In this document: positions 29,458-38,854 of the stretch, one piece after another
Position numbering within the stretch: position 1 is the first letter of the stretch
Layout: the number at the start of each line of letters is the position of its first letter
IMG/VR virus record: IMGVR_UViG_3300037504_000631
Coordinates: 1 to 40,899 of that record
Strand: one strand, 5' to 3'
DNA: 40,899 nucleotides
Source of the DNA: a virus
Translations under genes and position numbers: made by a program
Notes under the pieces: model-generated
The model's database searches: none
Seen by the model: the letters and a program-made list of their open reading frames with translations, nothing else
Told to the model about the DNA's origin: nothing

Positions 29458-29903
29458 TGACGGTCCGGGATCGAGACCGCGGTGCCCAGGCCCTGCTGCG
29501 ACGAGCGCAGCGCCGGGTGAGCATACGCGTCGGCGTAATGGGGAGCGAGGCGTCAGACCGATATGAGGGCGGGGCTACGGTGGCGATGGTCGCCGCCGCC
29601 CACGAGCTCGGCCTTGGCGTGCCCGAGCGATCGTGGTTGAGGGGCTGGGCTGATGAGAACGAGGACGAGAATGCCGCACTGATGAAGAGGATCGCCCGCG
29701 GAATTGCCAAGGGCGACATTCCGCTCGAGCAGCTCGCAGAGCAAACCGCGCTGTCCATGACCTCGGGGATACAGGAGCGCATCTCTCGCGGCATTCCGCC
29801 GCCGCTGAGCCAGACCACGATCGATCGAAAGGGCTCGAGCGTCCCGCTGATCGACACCGGGCAGCTTCGCACGTCGATCACCGGCGTGTCCGAGGTGGAC
29901 TGA
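29457..29903 (+). CDS. neck / head-tail joining protein (HK97 gp10-like)
   Basis: A 148-residue protein. VSIRVGVMGSEASDRYEG followed by VAAAHELGLGVPERSWLRGW is the phage neck pattern 'xxVGxxG...A..hE.G....P.RsfLr', and the C-terminus ends GSSVPLIDTGQLRTSI. It probably completes the neck between portal and tail. It is chained to its neighbours by overlapping stop and start codons. Confidence 0.75.
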   Translation: MTVRDRDRGAQALLRRAQRRVSIRVGVMGSEASDRYEGGATVAMVAAAHELGLGVPERSWLRGWADENEDENAALMKRIARGIAKGDIPLEQLAEQTALSMTSGIQERISRGIPPPLSQTTIDRKGSSVPLIDTGQLRTSITGVSEVD

Positions 29904-30463
29904 TGCCCGACTGGTCGTCAGTTCGCAGCGAGATCGAGTCCTGGGTCACGGACGTCACTGGGCTGCCGACATACTGGAGGCGCCGACCGCGCGGGTGGGT
30001 CAGCGAGGACGAGGGCTACATCCTGCTCTCGCTCTCGTCGCGCAGGTCCCGCGGAATCGACGAAGTGCACCTCGAGTACGATGCGACGGCAGCGGCCGGG
30101 GAAGAGTTTACGCCTTGGCAGTTCGGCCAGCGCACATTCGTGCTCGAGGTCCAGGTCAGGACATGGCGCTCGGACGACGACGTCGACGCGCTGCACTACA
30201 CGTCATTGCTGCGCGATTCGCTGAGGCTCCCCAGGGCGTCGAGGGCGTTCCAGCGCGCAGACGTGGCATTCGCTCGCATCGTGAACGAAACCGGGATCGA
30301 GTCTGAGCAGGATGGACGCCAGATGTCTGTTGCTCAGCTCGACCTGCTCTTCAACGGCAAGTCCGAGCAAGCAGGCGAGCCATTCGGTTACGTCGAGACC
30401 GTCGAGTCGACACTACAGGCCCCGCAAGGCGTCGATCGCTGGAGCGGGGATTTTGAGATTTGA
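29903..30463 (+). CDS. tail terminator / neck protein
   Basis: A 186-residue protein from ATG 29903. LPTYWRRRPRGWVSEDEGYI, then FGQRTFVLEVQVRTW and DDDVDALHYTSLLRDSLRLP resemble the neck protein family placed before the sheath in DUF3383-type phages. It probably caps the tail or joins tail to head. The assignment leans on position. Confidence 0.55.
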   Translation: MPDWSSVRSEIESWVTDVTGLPTYWRRRPRGWVSEDEGYILLSLSSRRSRGIDEVHLEYDATAAAGEEFTPWQFGQRTFVLEVQVRTWRSDDDVDALHYTSLLRDSLRLPRASRAFQRADVAFARIVNETGIESEQDGRQMSVAQLDLLFNGKSEQAGEPFGYVETVESTLQAPQGVDRWSGDFEI

Positions 30464-30473
30464 GAGGTAAGGC

Positions 30474-31886
30474 ATGGACATCTCGAATGTCGTCAGCGTC
30501 ACCATCAGCGTCGCCTCGCCGGGCGTGTCACGGCTGGGTTTCGGCGAGCCCTGTGTGTTCTTCTACGGCGACTCGTCGACTCCTGCAGCGAACCCAATCA
30601 CGAACAGCGAGCGGGTGCGGCGCTACTCGGCGGCGACCGTGCTGTCGGATATGCAGGACGACGGCTTCGCCACCACCGACCCGGCGTACCTCGCGGCTCA
30701 GGCTATCGTAAGCCAGGACCCGCATCCGCAGACCATCAAGCTTGCCCGCGGCGGCACCGCGTTCACTCATGCCGTGGAGTTCGAGCCGACAACGACCACC
30801 GAGGATGAGGTCTGTTCGTTCACCATGTCGAAGGGCGGCACGAGCCAGACGGTGAGCTACACCGTCACGGCGGGCGACACGAAGAACGACATCGTCACAG
30901 CCATGCAGGCGAGCGCGGATGCAGATGCCGCAGGTTTCGGAACCGCAGGAACCGGCGAGATCACCTTCGCGGTCAGCGGCGGGGGCGCTGGCGACATCCT
31001 CGAGATCGATGCCGTCAGCCCGGCCAACGACGGCGAGATGTGGTACTACGACGACATCGAGAACATGACACTTGAGGACGTTACCGCCGACCGCGGTATC
31101 GCGACCGACCTCAACACGGTCATCGGTGTCGACGCCGACTGGTACGGCCTGGTGCTCGCCGATGCATTTGGCGCGCTCGAGATCGATGCGGCAGCCGGTT
31201 GGGCGTCTGGGCAGACGAACAAGATCCTGTGTGCCAGCACCCAAGACACGCAGGTCGTGAGCGCTGGCACCGGGATCGGTGCCACACTATCCTCGGCGGA
31301 CTACGACGAGACGCTCTTGGTGTACTCCAACCACTCGATGAGCGAGTACCCTGGCGGCGCAGCAGCCGGACGATTCCTTCCCGAGACCCCGGGCACCGAA
31401 GTGTGGGCGATGAAGAGCCTCTCCGGTGTCACGCCATCGAACCTGTCCTCATCCGAGGTCACGAACGCCTCGGACAACTACGTGAACGTCTACACTGGCA
31501 TCGAGGCCGGCGGTGTCGAGATCGTCCGAGGCAACCTCTGGAAGGGGTGGTCGAGCGGCTCCAGCGAGACGTTTATCGACACGATCCGCCTGATCGACGC
31601 CACGGTTGCTGAAGTCCAGACGAGGCTGCTGTCGCTTCTCAGGGCGAGCTCGAAGCTGCCCTACACAAACAAGGGGCTTGCCTCGATCAAAGGAGGTATC
31701 CTGAACTCGATCCGAAAGTTCCAGCCGCTCGGGTACGCAAACGGCACCGAGTTCTGTTCTGTGCCTGACGTCGACGACGTCAGCGACGCGAACAAGAACG
31801 CGCGGATCCTGCCAAACGTGACGTTCGGGGCAACCCTGGCGGGCGCCGTGCTGAAGATCACCATCACCGCGCAGGTGAGCTACTGA
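30474..31886 (+). CDS. tail sheath protein (DUF3383 family)
   Basis: A 470-residue protein. The N-terminus (ISNVVSVTISVASPGVSRLG, then FGEPCVFFYG) and the C-terminus (GGILNSIRKFQPLGYANGTE, then VTFGATLAGAVLKITITAQV) are typical of the DUF3383 sheath. The central part (about 90-230) holds the extra beta domain exposed on the sheath surface. It contracts around the tube at infection, which makes this phage a myovirus by tail type. Confidence 0.85.
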   Translation: MDISNVVSVTISVASPGVSRLGFGEPCVFFYGDSSTPAANPITNSERVRRYSAATVLSDMQDDGFATTDPAYLAAQAIVSQDPHPQTIKLARGGTAFTHAVEFEPTTTTEDEVCSFTMSKGGTSQTVSYTVTAGDTKNDIVTAMQASADADAAGFGTAGTGEITFAVSGGGAGDILEIDAVSPANDGEMWYYDDIENMTLEDVTADRGIATDLNTVIGVDADWYGLVLADAFGALEIDAAAGWASGQTNKILCASTQDTQVVSAGTGIGATLSSADYDETLLVYSNHSMSEYPGGAAAGRFLPETPGTEVWAMKSLSGVTPSNLSSSEVTNASDNYVNVYTGIEAGGVEIVRGNLWKGWSSGSSETFIDTIRLIDATVAEVQTRLLSLLRASSKLPYTNKGLASIKGGILNSIRKFQPLGYANGTEFCSVPDVDDVSDANKNARILPNVTFGATLAGAVLKITITAQVSY

Positions 31887-31898
31887 TAGGAGGCCACA

Positions 31899-32339
31899 GT
31901 GGCTGAGACCTACATACATTCTATCGACGCCTTCACCGTCACCTTTGCCGGCATCCTAATCGATGGCGGTGGCGCATCGGACGGGTTCGTCGAGATCGAG
32001 CTGCCTCAACGATTCGACTCGACGAGCGGCGTTCAGGGCGACGTCGTGACGTACAAGATGGGGAATAACGTCGCGACAGTACGAATCAACCTGCTCAAAG
32101 AGGCGTCGGTAAACGAGGATCTCTTCGCCCTGCATCGTGAGGACTGGAACAGCGAGAGCGGATCTGGTATCGGAGACTTCATCCTCGAGGATCTGAACAC
32201 CGGGATCGAGTACTCGGGAGAGGCGCGCATCATTCAGGCGCCGACGCTCAACGTCCAGGCGGAGAGCCAGAGCTGGCAGTGGACGCTCCAACTCTTCCAG
32301 CCGAGCGTGGACTACAACCCACGCGGCGTCGTGGTTTGA
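31899..32339 (+). CDS. tail tube protein (DUF3277-like)
   Basis: A 146-residue protein from GTG 31899 after GGAGGCCAC. IDAFTVTFAGILIDGGG near the start and LQLFQPSVDYNPRGVVV at the end are the tube-family pattern; the middle holds VTYKMGNNVATVRINLLK. It should polymerise into the inner tube inside the sheath encoded upstream. Confidence 0.75.
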   Translation: MAETYIHSIDAFTVTFAGILIDGGGASDGFVEIELPQRFDSTSGVQGDVVTYKMGNNVATVRINLLKEASVNEDLFALHREDWNSESGSGIGDFILEDLNTGIEYSGEARIIQAPTLNVQAESQSWQWTLQLFQPSVDYNPRGVVV

Positions 32340-32350
32340 GGAGGCTGAAA

Positions 32351-32839
32351 ATGAGCCGTGACGGCAAGATGCCAGAGCTTCCGAGCGAAGAGCGCGAGGT
32401 CTACGAGCACACCTACCGCGCTCGTCGACTACTGCTCGGCGACTGGATCGAGCTCGAGACCCTCGTGATGAGCCTGATCGGCTCTCAGGTGCTCGACCTC
32501 GACGAGAACAACCTCTCATCGCTCGCTCCGGCTGCGATCCGCTCGAGCAACCCGCAGGCCCACCGCAAGCTCTTCGAGCTGCTCGGCAAGAGCATAGACG
32601 TGCAGAAGGATGGCGGCGGCTGGTCGCCACTGACCTACGAGCGCCAGAGCAGGTGGTGGGCGTTCTATCAGCGCGAGCTGCCGGCAGCAGTCGCGCTGTT
32701 CTTCGAGGTGCAGTTCCGGGATTTTTTCTCCGGGCTCGAGCTGCTCTCCGGAGACAAGGGCGAGCCGCTCGAAGGAGCCGACCAAGAGGAAGCCCAGCTC
32801 CCAAGCCTGTTCCAGAACACCTCTGCCGGACGATCGTGA
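32351..32839 (+). CDS. tail assembly chaperone, unshifted product
   Basis: A 162-residue protein from ATG 32351 (GAGGAGG upstream). YEHTYRARRLLLGDWIELET then AAIRSSNPQAHRKLFELLGK is helical, as expected for the short form of a tail chaperone. In codons 125-126 the mRNA has T_TTT_TTC at 32722-32728, in the right phase for -1 slippage. Chaperone pairs made by -1 frameshift precede the tape measure gene in most long-tailed phages, which is exactly the position here. Confidence 0.7.
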   Translation: MSRDGKMPELPSEEREVYEHTYRARRLLLGDWIELETLVMSLIGSQVLDLDENNLSSLAPAAIRSSNPQAHRKLFELLGKSIDVQKDGGGWSPLTYERQSRWWAFYQRELPAAVALFFEVQFRDFFSGLELLSGDKGEPLEGADQEEAQLPSLFQNTSAGRS

Positions 32840-32970
32840 GATGGTGGATGATCGACGTGGCCACCACACCCCAGTGCTCCGTCACACTGGCTGAGCTGCG
32901 CGATCATCACACGGTGATCGATCTCGTTGACTACGTAGACGCATTGCTCTTCATTGGCGCGGAGGGATGA
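32722..32970 (+). CDS. -1 frameshift extension of the tail chaperone
   Basis: After slippage at T_TTT_TTC the -1 frame is open for 80 more codons, starting LRARAALRRQ and ending IDLVDYVDALLFIGAEG at TGA 32968-32970. The fused protein from 32351 would have 206 residues. The extension past the first stop (CSVTLAELRDHHTVIDLVDY) looks like genuine protein. GTG 32836 could also begin a separate 44-residue product. Confidence 0.7.
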   Translation, partial: FFLRARAALRRQGRAARRSRPRGSPAPKPVPEHLCRTIVRWWMIDVATTPQCSVTLAELRDHHTVIDLVDYVDALLFIGAEG

Positions 32971-34583
32971 AGATGCCGGCGCTGCGCGAGATTTACGCCA
33001 GCTACGGAGTGGAGTTCGACAAGGAGCGCAATCTTCAGCGCGGAAACCGCCAAGTTGACCGGTTGAGAAGCCGCCTTGGACGACTCAGCGCTGTCGCTGG
33101 CAGGGTCCGCGGCGCCATGGGCGGACTCACCGCAGTGGTCGGCGGCGGGGCAGCCGCGATCGGCGGCATGGTCACGTCTACTGTGCGAGCTGAGCGTGAG
33201 CTCGGTCTCTGGAGCGAGAGGCTCAACATTGGCTCGAGGTCCCTGCGCACGTGGATCGAGCTCGGCCGCGAGTATGGCGCGAGCATCGACGACGTGACCG
33301 ACGCGCTCAAGGAGCTCCAGCTCAAGGCGCAGGACGCTATAAGTGGCGGCACAGAGCAGGCAGAAATGTTCGAGCGGATCGGCATCTCGATCGATGATCT
33401 TCGCCCGATAGTCAGTGACACCGACGAGCTGATGGGGCTATTCACTCGCCGGCTGAACGAGAACACCACGGCCGCGATGCGCAACTTCACGGTCGACGAG
33501 ATCATGAGCGATGCCGGTACGAGAATGATGGGTGTGTTCAAACTCGGCGCCGAGGCCATCGACAGAAGGCGCGAGGCGATCGAGCGCCAGCTGTCCCCAG
33601 AGCAGGACCTGACCGCTCAGGTGCAGGAGAGCGCCTCGACAGTCGCCCGTCTCAGTCGAGAATATCGCCGGTTCAAGCGCGAGCTCACCGCATTGTTGAT
33701 GCCGGCGCTCCAGCGTGTGACACAGGTTCTGGGCGAGATGACGCCGACGATTCGCCGAGTCATCCCGGCCGTCACAGAAATCATCGAGAACACGAACCTG
33801 CTCGAAGGTGCTCTGTACGGGCTCGCGGCCGCGGCCGCTGTGTTGGCGATCGCCACCATCGAGCTCTGGGGGCCAATGGCTCTCGCCGCCGGGGCAGCGG
33901 CAGCCGTCGTTGCAGGCGTTGCCGTGGCCTACGATCAAGTTACCAGGTCGATCAATGGGTCCGAGACAGCACTGTCCGAGTACCTCGATGCAGAGGAACG
34001 GCTCGGCGAGGGCGGCACGAGAGGAGTGCTGCTGCTGCTGAGCGACGCGTGGGAGAGGCTGACGAGCAGGCTCCAGACGGCGTGGGGTTGGCTCGAATCT
34101 GTACGAGAAACGCTCAATTCAATAGGCGGGCTATTCGACGCCGGCATCGGGCAGGTGCTGAGCATGATTCCTGGAGGAGAAGTCATCAGGAGTGGCCTGG
34201 CCGAGTCTGGCATGGATATTCTTGGCCGGGCAGCGCGCGCGAGGACAGCAGAAGAAGAGCGACGCGAGGCCGCGTCGGTCGAAGCTCGAAACCAACAGCT
34301 ACAGCGGTGGGAGAATGAGACCCTCCCTGCCGGCGGCGGCCCGGCGCTAGACGTGTTTGGCCGACCGATTTCACTGGCACCAGCGGAGCGCCCATCGCTG
34401 ATTCGCGAACGCGAGCAGCGTATCGAGCAAAATGTAGACGCACGGTCTGATATCAGCGTCACGGTGAATGAGGCCGAGGACGGGGAGGAGGCGTACCGCC
34501 GAGTTCGCAGGGAGGTCGAAGAAGCTCAGGCAGACATGATCCGCCAGATGCAGGGGGTCACCCATCAGCCGGAGGAGGACTGA
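32967..34583 (+). CDS. tape measure protein
   Basis: A 538-residue protein from ATG 32967, overlapping the chaperone stop (ATGA). The opening is charged and helical (DRLRSRLGRLSAVAGRVRGA), with hydrophobic segments at about 45-65 (GGLTAVVGGGAAAIGG) and 280-320 (LYGLAAAAAVLAIATIELWG, then AAGAAAAVVAGVAVAY). The second half is long charged helix. It sets tail length; 538 residues at about 1.5 angstrom each suggests a fairly short tail of roughly 80 nm. Confidence 0.8.
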   Translation: MKMPALREIYASYGVEFDKERNLQRGNRQVDRLRSRLGRLSAVAGRVRGAMGGLTAVVGGGAAAIGGMVTSTVRAERELGLWSERLNIGSRSLRTWIELGREYGASIDDVTDALKELQLKAQDAISGGTEQAEMFERIGISIDDLRPIVSDTDELMGLFTRRLNENTTAAMRNFTVDEIMSDAGTRMMGVFKLGAEAIDRRREAIERQLSPEQDLTAQVQESASTVARLSREYRRFKRELTALLMPALQRVTQVLGEMTPTIRRVIPAVTEIIENTNLLEGALYGLAAAAAVLAIATIELWGPMALAAGAAAAVVAGVAVAYDQVTRSINGSETALSEYLDAEERLGEGGTRGVLLLLSDAWERLTSRLQTAWGWLESVRETLNSIGGLFDAGIGQVLSMIPGGEVIRSGLAESGMDILGRAARARTAEEERREAASVEARNQQLQRWENETLPAGGGPALDVFGRPISLAPAERPSLIREREQRIEQNVDARSDISVTVNEAEDGEEAYRRVRREVEEAQADMIRQMQGVTHQPEED

Positions 34584-34586
34584 GCA

Positions 34587-35321
34587 GTGGCGCTCGAGAT
34601 CTACTGGCAGCGGCAGCAGTCGAGGCAGCTCCCCGAAGGGGGGGATGCTGTGGACCTCGAACTCGGACTTCTCGTGCTCGACATGGTCGACCGCGACCAG
34701 TACGACGTTGGGTCGGACATCACGGATCACTCGGTTGGTAGCGTCTCGCAGATCACCGACCACCAGATACCAAAAAATGACCGCGTCATGGTGACATGCT
34801 GGGTCTCTGACAGCCCAACATCAGCCACTGGCGCGGACGACGCAGAGCAGACGAGCATTGATCTCCCGAGTGGTCGCAGCGCGTCTGTGATCACGATGCC
34901 TGAGGGTACCAGACGCACAGACGACGCCTTTGACACCCTGCGGCGCCTGACTCGCGAGGGGATACCTGTCGACGTCTACGGTCTGCGGCGACCGGTCGAG
35001 GGGTGGATGATCTCCGATGTCTCGACGTCCAGGAGCGCTGGGGACTCCGGGGCGCTCATCGTCTCCATCTCGCTTCGCGCTTTTTCCGTCGCCTCGACCG
35101 AGGAAACTGAGGCGCCGAGCCCCCGAGTAGAGCGAGGTCGACCACGGCGCGATCGCGGAAGACAGAGGGCAGCTTCTACCGGTGACGACGAGACCACGAT
35201 CGATCCCGATGCCGCAGGGGGCTGGGACAGCGGGAGTCAGAGCATCCAGGGCGCGGTGATCGACTACGATACCGGAGAGCCGCTGGCGGCTGGTGAGGGT
35301 ACGGAGGGGGCTGGATCATGA
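34587..35321 (+). CDS. baseplate / Dit-like tail protein
   Basis: A 244-residue protein from GTG 34587. DITDHSVGSVSQITDHQIPK then TRRTDDAFDTLRRLTREGIP, IPVDVYGLRRPVEGWMISDV and ALIVSISLRAFSVASTEE match the phage protein family between tape measure and baseplate plug in this type of phage. The C-terminal third is Arg/Asp/Gly-rich and probably disordered. Its role is likely in the baseplate hub. Confidence 0.65.
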   Translation: MALEIYWQRQQSRQLPEGGDAVDLELGLLVLDMVDRDQYDVGSDITDHSVGSVSQITDHQIPKNDRVMVTCWVSDSPTSATGADDAEQTSIDLPSGRSASVITMPEGTRRTDDAFDTLRRLTREGIPVDVYGLRRPVEGWMISDVSTSRSAGDSGALIVSISLRAFSVASTEETEAPSPRVERGRPRRDRGRQRAASTGDDETTIDPDAAGGWDSGSQSIQGAVIDYDTGEPLAAGEGTEGAGS

Positions 35322-35644
35322 TCAGGGTCATAGACATCGATCCGTCGAAGTCGAATCAAATATTCACAGTGACCCTCGACGGCGAGACCTTCGAGGTGCG
35401 GCTGCTATGGAATGCCAGGGCCGGTGGGTGGTTCCTATCTCTGCTCGACGCCGAAGGGACTAGGATTGCGACCGGACGCAAGGTGACCACAGATCACCCG
35501 CTACTTCTACGTGACACGTTGCCGGGAATGCCGGCTGGCTACCTCTGGCTCGTGGACATGACTGGCCGCGGAGAAGAGGCTGGGCTGCGGGATCTCGGGC
35601 GCCGGCACCGTCTCGCCTACATCGAGGGGGAGTCGCTATCATGA
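35318..35644 (+). CDS. baseplate plug protein (DUF6983-like)
   Basis: A 108-residue protein coupled to both neighbours by 4-base overlaps. NQIFTVTLDGETFEVRLLWN, then ARAGGWFLSLLDAEGTRIAT, then the closing GLRDLGRRHRLAYIEG are the pattern of a small beta protein found next to the baseplate hub, called the plug in Pam3-type baseplates. Role inferred from family memory and position. Confidence 0.7.
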   Translation: MIRVIDIDPSKSNQIFTVTLDGETFEVRLLWNARAGGWFLSLLDAEGTRIATGRKVTTDHPLLLRDTLPGMPAGYLWLVDMTGRGEEAGLRDLGRRHRLAYIEGESLS

Positions 35645-36501
35645 CCGAGCTGCTCGACAGACGATGGCGCGTGACGGTAGGTGGTCGAGGGGTGTCACCC
35701 GAGCCAGCAGGATCTCGGCCGATGACCGTGCGCTTCGACGTGGAGAAGTCCACAGAGCGCGAGCCGAACCGAGCGAAGGTCGAACTGTGCAATCTGACAC
35801 CGGATGTGCGTGAGCAGCTCGAGCAGGCCGCTGAGCCGCAAATCGAGCTCGAAGCTGGCTACAAGGATCTCATAGACGTGATCTTCGCCGGCGATGTGCG
35901 CAGCGTGCACAGTAGGCGAAGTGGTCCAGACATCTGGACCGTGATCGACTCCGAAGACGGCGGACGAGCATACAGAACCGCGAGAATCTCTCGGGGGTGG
36001 GATGCTGGCGTGTCGCTCTCTACCGTCATCGCCGCGTGTGCGGATGCCATGGGCGTCGGACGAGGCAACAGTGCATCGGTCGCCGCAGCCGCGGAACTCG
36101 AGTCCGGCGGGGCTGTGTTTCCCGATGGGATTACCCTTGACTCGCCGGCTCGACAAGCCCTTGACCGTGTATGCCGCAGCGCCGGGCTGCGGGCAAGTGT
36201 CCAGAACGGCGTGATCTTGCTCCAGCGGGGGCGGCACGCGACCGGCGAGACCGCAATCGTGCTGAGCTCAGGCTCGGGCCTCGTCGGCTCGCCGACGAGG
36301 GGGAGCCAGGATGCTCGCTCCGGTGTGCCGGTATACTCGGCTCGAGCACTCCTCAACCCCGGGCTGTACCCCGGGCGATCCATTCGCCTCGAGACCGACA
36401 CCGTCACCGGGGACTACACGTGCTCGCGAGTGCGGTATCGTGGCGAGACCACGGGATCGCAGTGGCATGCTGAGATTGAGCTCGAGGAGGTCGATTCATG
36501 A
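35641..36501 (+). CDS. baseplate hub protein (gp27/gpD-like)
   Basis: A 286-residue protein. RPMTVRFDVEKSTEREPNRA, AKVELCNLTPDVREQLEQ, IELEAGYKDLIDVIFAGDVR and the late VYSARALLNPGLYPGRSIRL match hub proteins of contractile tails, which bridge the tube and the spike. It overlaps the plug gene and the spike gene by 4 bases each, so the hub, plug and spike are co-translated. Confidence 0.75.
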   Translation: MTELLDRRWRVTVGGRGVSPEPAGSRPMTVRFDVEKSTEREPNRAKVELCNLTPDVREQLEQAAEPQIELEAGYKDLIDVIFAGDVRSVHSRRSGPDIWTVIDSEDGGRAYRTARISRGWDAGVSLSTVIAACADAMGVGRGNSASVAAAAELESGGAVFPDGITLDSPARQALDRVCRSAGLRASVQNGVILLQRGRHATGETAIVLSSGSGLVGSPTRGSQDARSGVPVYSARALLNPGLYPGRSIRLETDTVTGDYTCSRVRYRGETTGSQWHAEIELEEVDS

Positions 36502-37193
36502 GCGCAGAGAGACCGGGAACGCCGAGCTTCGGGGAGGCGCTCGAGCAGATCTTCGGTGACCGCCTGGGCGAGCTGCGGGCAATCGAGCCAGCGAAAGTTG
36601 AGGCATTTAACAGGGCCTCACAGGTGGCCACTGTTAGACCTCTGGTGCTTGGCCGCGGCGGCAGAGCTCGCCCTCCACTGTACAGGGTGCCGGTGGTCTT
36701 CCCTGTCGCCTACTACGACGTGCAGGATGAAGAGACGGGGCTGCTGCTCGTGGCGGACGAGGATTGGCGTTCGTGGTGGCGCACCGGTGAAGCCTCGTCG
36801 CCGGCGACGAGGCTGTCGCATGATCTGTCGAATGCCGTATTTCTGCCAGGGTTCCGTCCGTCGACGAACCCACACTCCACCCTGCCCTCTGAGGCTGCGG
36901 TGCTCGAAAAGCCAACTGCGAGCGGCACTGTGCGCCTTGGCGACCCGTCTGCGACGAAGGCGGTGCTTCACGAAGACCTGCTCTCTGACTTGGACGCCAT
37001 GCTCGCGGACTGGCGGGCCTATATCGCGCTGTTCGACACGTGGGCAGCAGCGGTAGGGACGGCGACAGGTGTCGCCTGGACGGGCCAGCCCGTCCAGGCT
37101 GCGCTAAACACACTTGACGGTGAGATTGGAGATCTCAGAACAGGCATCGCCGGCAGCGACTACGAGAGCCCGACCGTGAAGGTTGAGGACTGA
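36498..37193 (+). CDS. baseplate central spike protein (Gp138-like N-domain)
   Basis: A 231-residue protein. The N-terminal half (EAFNRASQVATVRPLVLG, PPLYRVPVVFPVAYYDVQDE, GLLLVADEDWRSWW) is an OB-fold domain of the Gp138/gpV type; the HDLSNAVFLPGFRPST segment is also typical. The C-terminal part is helical (LDAMLADWRAYIALFDTWAA). As the tip of the tail it punctures the outer layer of the cell. No lysozyme domain is attached. Confidence 0.75.
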   Translation: MSAERPGTPSFGEALEQIFGDRLGELRAIEPAKVEAFNRASQVATVRPLVLGRGGRARPPLYRVPVVFPVAYYDVQDEETGLLLVADEDWRSWWRTGEASSPATRLSHDLSNAVFLPGFRPSTNPHSTLPSEAAVLEKPTASGTVRLGDPSATKAVLHEDLLSDLDAMLADWRAYIALFDTWAAAVGTATGVAWTGQPVQAALNTLDGEIGDLRTGIAGSDYESPTVKVED

Positions 37194-37194
37194 C

Positions 37195-37638
37195 ATGCCG
37201 TGCAACCTCCGCCTCGTCACCTCGACCACCGCAGCGAACCCGAACTCGCACGACCTGTACCTCGACGACTCGGGCCAGCTCGAGCTCGTCGGCAGCGACA
37301 TCACCGACGTCGACAGCTACACGATCGCCGTCGCACAGCGCATCAAGACCCGACTGCTGATGGTGCGAGGCGAGTGGTACCTCGACCAGCGAGTCGGTAC
37401 GCCACTGCGCGAGAGGGTGTGGCTCAAGGGGGCGACTGCTGCATCGATCAAGCGGACGCTGCGGGAGGTCACGGAGTCGACGCCCGGGGTGCTCAGTGTC
37501 GAGTCGATCGAGGTATCGCTGAACGCAGCGGCTCGCACAGCGACGGCGACTATTCAGGCGAGGACAGATCTGCAGACTATCGCCACCATCGAGATTCTCG
37601 ACCAGCCCCTCGTGATTGATGTGAGAGGTGACAGATGA
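37195..37638 (+). CDS. gp25-like baseplate wedge protein
   Basis: A 147-residue protein from ATG 37195. DVDSYTIAVAQRIKTRLLM then RGEWYLDQRVGTPLRERVW contains the wedge-family pattern with the conserved 'GEWxLDxxxGxP' turn. The rest (IKRTLREVTESTPGVLSVES) is the usual alpha/beta end. It joins the sheath to the baseplate. It overlaps the J-like gene by 4 bases. Confidence 0.8.
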   Translation: MPCNLRLVTSTTAANPNSHDLYLDDSGQLELVGSDITDVDSYTIAVAQRIKTRLLMVRGEWYLDQRVGTPLRERVWLKGATAASIKRTLREVTESTPGVLSVESIEVSLNAAARTATATIQARTDLQTIATIEILDQPLVIDVRGDR

Positions 37639-38843
37639 CCGACGAGCTGACGAGCACTGGGCTCGCAATCGACGATCTCCAGACGCGCCGGGCCCGGAAG
37701 GTGGCGGCGCTCCGTGCCGGCATATCGTCGGTGCTCGACGTGAGCGCCGACACGCCGATTGGTCAGCTCGTCGACATCTCGAACGAGCACGATCAGCAGC
37801 TTGCGGAGCTGCTGCAGGAAATCTACTCGGCATTCGACCCCGAGCAAGCAACTAATCAGAGCCTCGACGCCTTGTGCTCGATCACGGGCACATATCGTCG
37901 CGAGGCCACGAAAGGCACGGTCACTCTGAAGCTGAACCTCGACGCGGCGACAACTGTGTCGTCTGGCAGCCAGGCTGCTGTCAGCGGAGATCCAGACAAT
38001 ATCTGGGTCACGACCGAGGACGTCACCAGCGTCGGAGCTGGCGACTATACAGTCCCAGCCGAGGCTGCCGAGGCCGGCGACATCGAGGCCCCGGCTGGGA
38101 CGATCACAGTGATCGTGACCCCTGTCGGGGGATGGAACTCGGTGACGAATGACGATGACGCTACGCCAGGGCTGGAACGCGAGCTCGATTCAGAGCTGCG
38201 CCAGCGCCGGGCGTCCGAGCTCGCGATCGGCGGGTCGACAACTGTGGACGCGATCCAGGCCCAGGTCTCGGCTCTCGATGGCGTCGAGCAGGCCATCTGC
38301 ACCGAAAATGACAACTGGTACGCCTCCGGGGGACTCCCGCCAAACAGTGTCGAAGTCGTATATTGGGACGGGAGCGGCTCGCCCTCGGCCACGGTAGTCG
38401 CGAACGTGGCCGAGGCGATCTATGAGACGAAAGCAGGCGGCGTGCGTGCCTATGGTACCGACACGGACGGCGCGGGCACCACGAGTGAGACCGTCACCGA
38501 TGACCAGGGGAACAGTCACACCATCGGCTTCACCCTTGCGGCCGAGCAGGAGATCCTCGTCGACATCACCGTCGTCCAGGACGCCGCTGGGCCTACGGTG
38601 ACGACCACGGCGGTCGAGGACGCGATCCTCGCCTGGGCCAGCAGCGCGCTCACCATCGGCGAGGACGTCTACCGCTCGAAGGTGATCGCCGCCGCGGCCG
38701 ACGTCTCTGGCGTCGAGGACGTGCCGCTCGCGACAGTGCTCCTCGCCATCAGCCCCGCAGGTACAGCGGCATCGGATGTGACCATCGGCGCCCGCCAGAT
38801 CGCCACGATCGACCGGGCCGACATCAACGTGACAGTGACCTGA
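37635..38843 (+). CDS. baseplate J-like protein
   Basis: A 402-residue protein. QLVDISNEHDQQLAELLQEI, then FDPEQATNQSLDALCSITGT and YRREATKGTVTLKLNLDAAT open it as in J-like proteins. VTNDDDATPGLERELDSELR followed by LRQRRASELAIGGSTTVDAI is the family's core. The C-terminal part is a repeated alpha/beta wedge domain. It forms the baseplate ring with the gp25-like protein. In related phages the next gene usually encodes a tail protein I/DUF2612-type fibre adaptor; here an AT-richer cassette follows instead. Confidence 0.85.
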   Translation: MTDELTSTGLAIDDLQTRRARKVAALRAGISSVLDVSADTPIGQLVDISNEHDQQLAELLQEIYSAFDPEQATNQSLDALCSITGTYRREATKGTVTLKLNLDAATTVSSGSQAAVSGDPDNIWVTTEDVTSVGAGDYTVPAEAAEAGDIEAPAGTITVIVTPVGGWNSVTNDDDATPGLERELDSELRQRRASELAIGGSTTVDAIQAQVSALDGVEQAICTENDNWYASGGLPPNSVEVVYWDGSGSPSATVVANVAEAIYETKAGGVRAYGTDTDGAGTTSETVTDDQGNSHTIGFTLAAEQEILVDITVVQDAAGPTVTTTAVEDAILAWASSALTIGEDVYRSKVIAAAADVSGVEDVPLATVLLAISPAGTAASDVTIGARQIATIDRADINVTVT

Positions 38844-38854
38844 GGAGGACGCGC

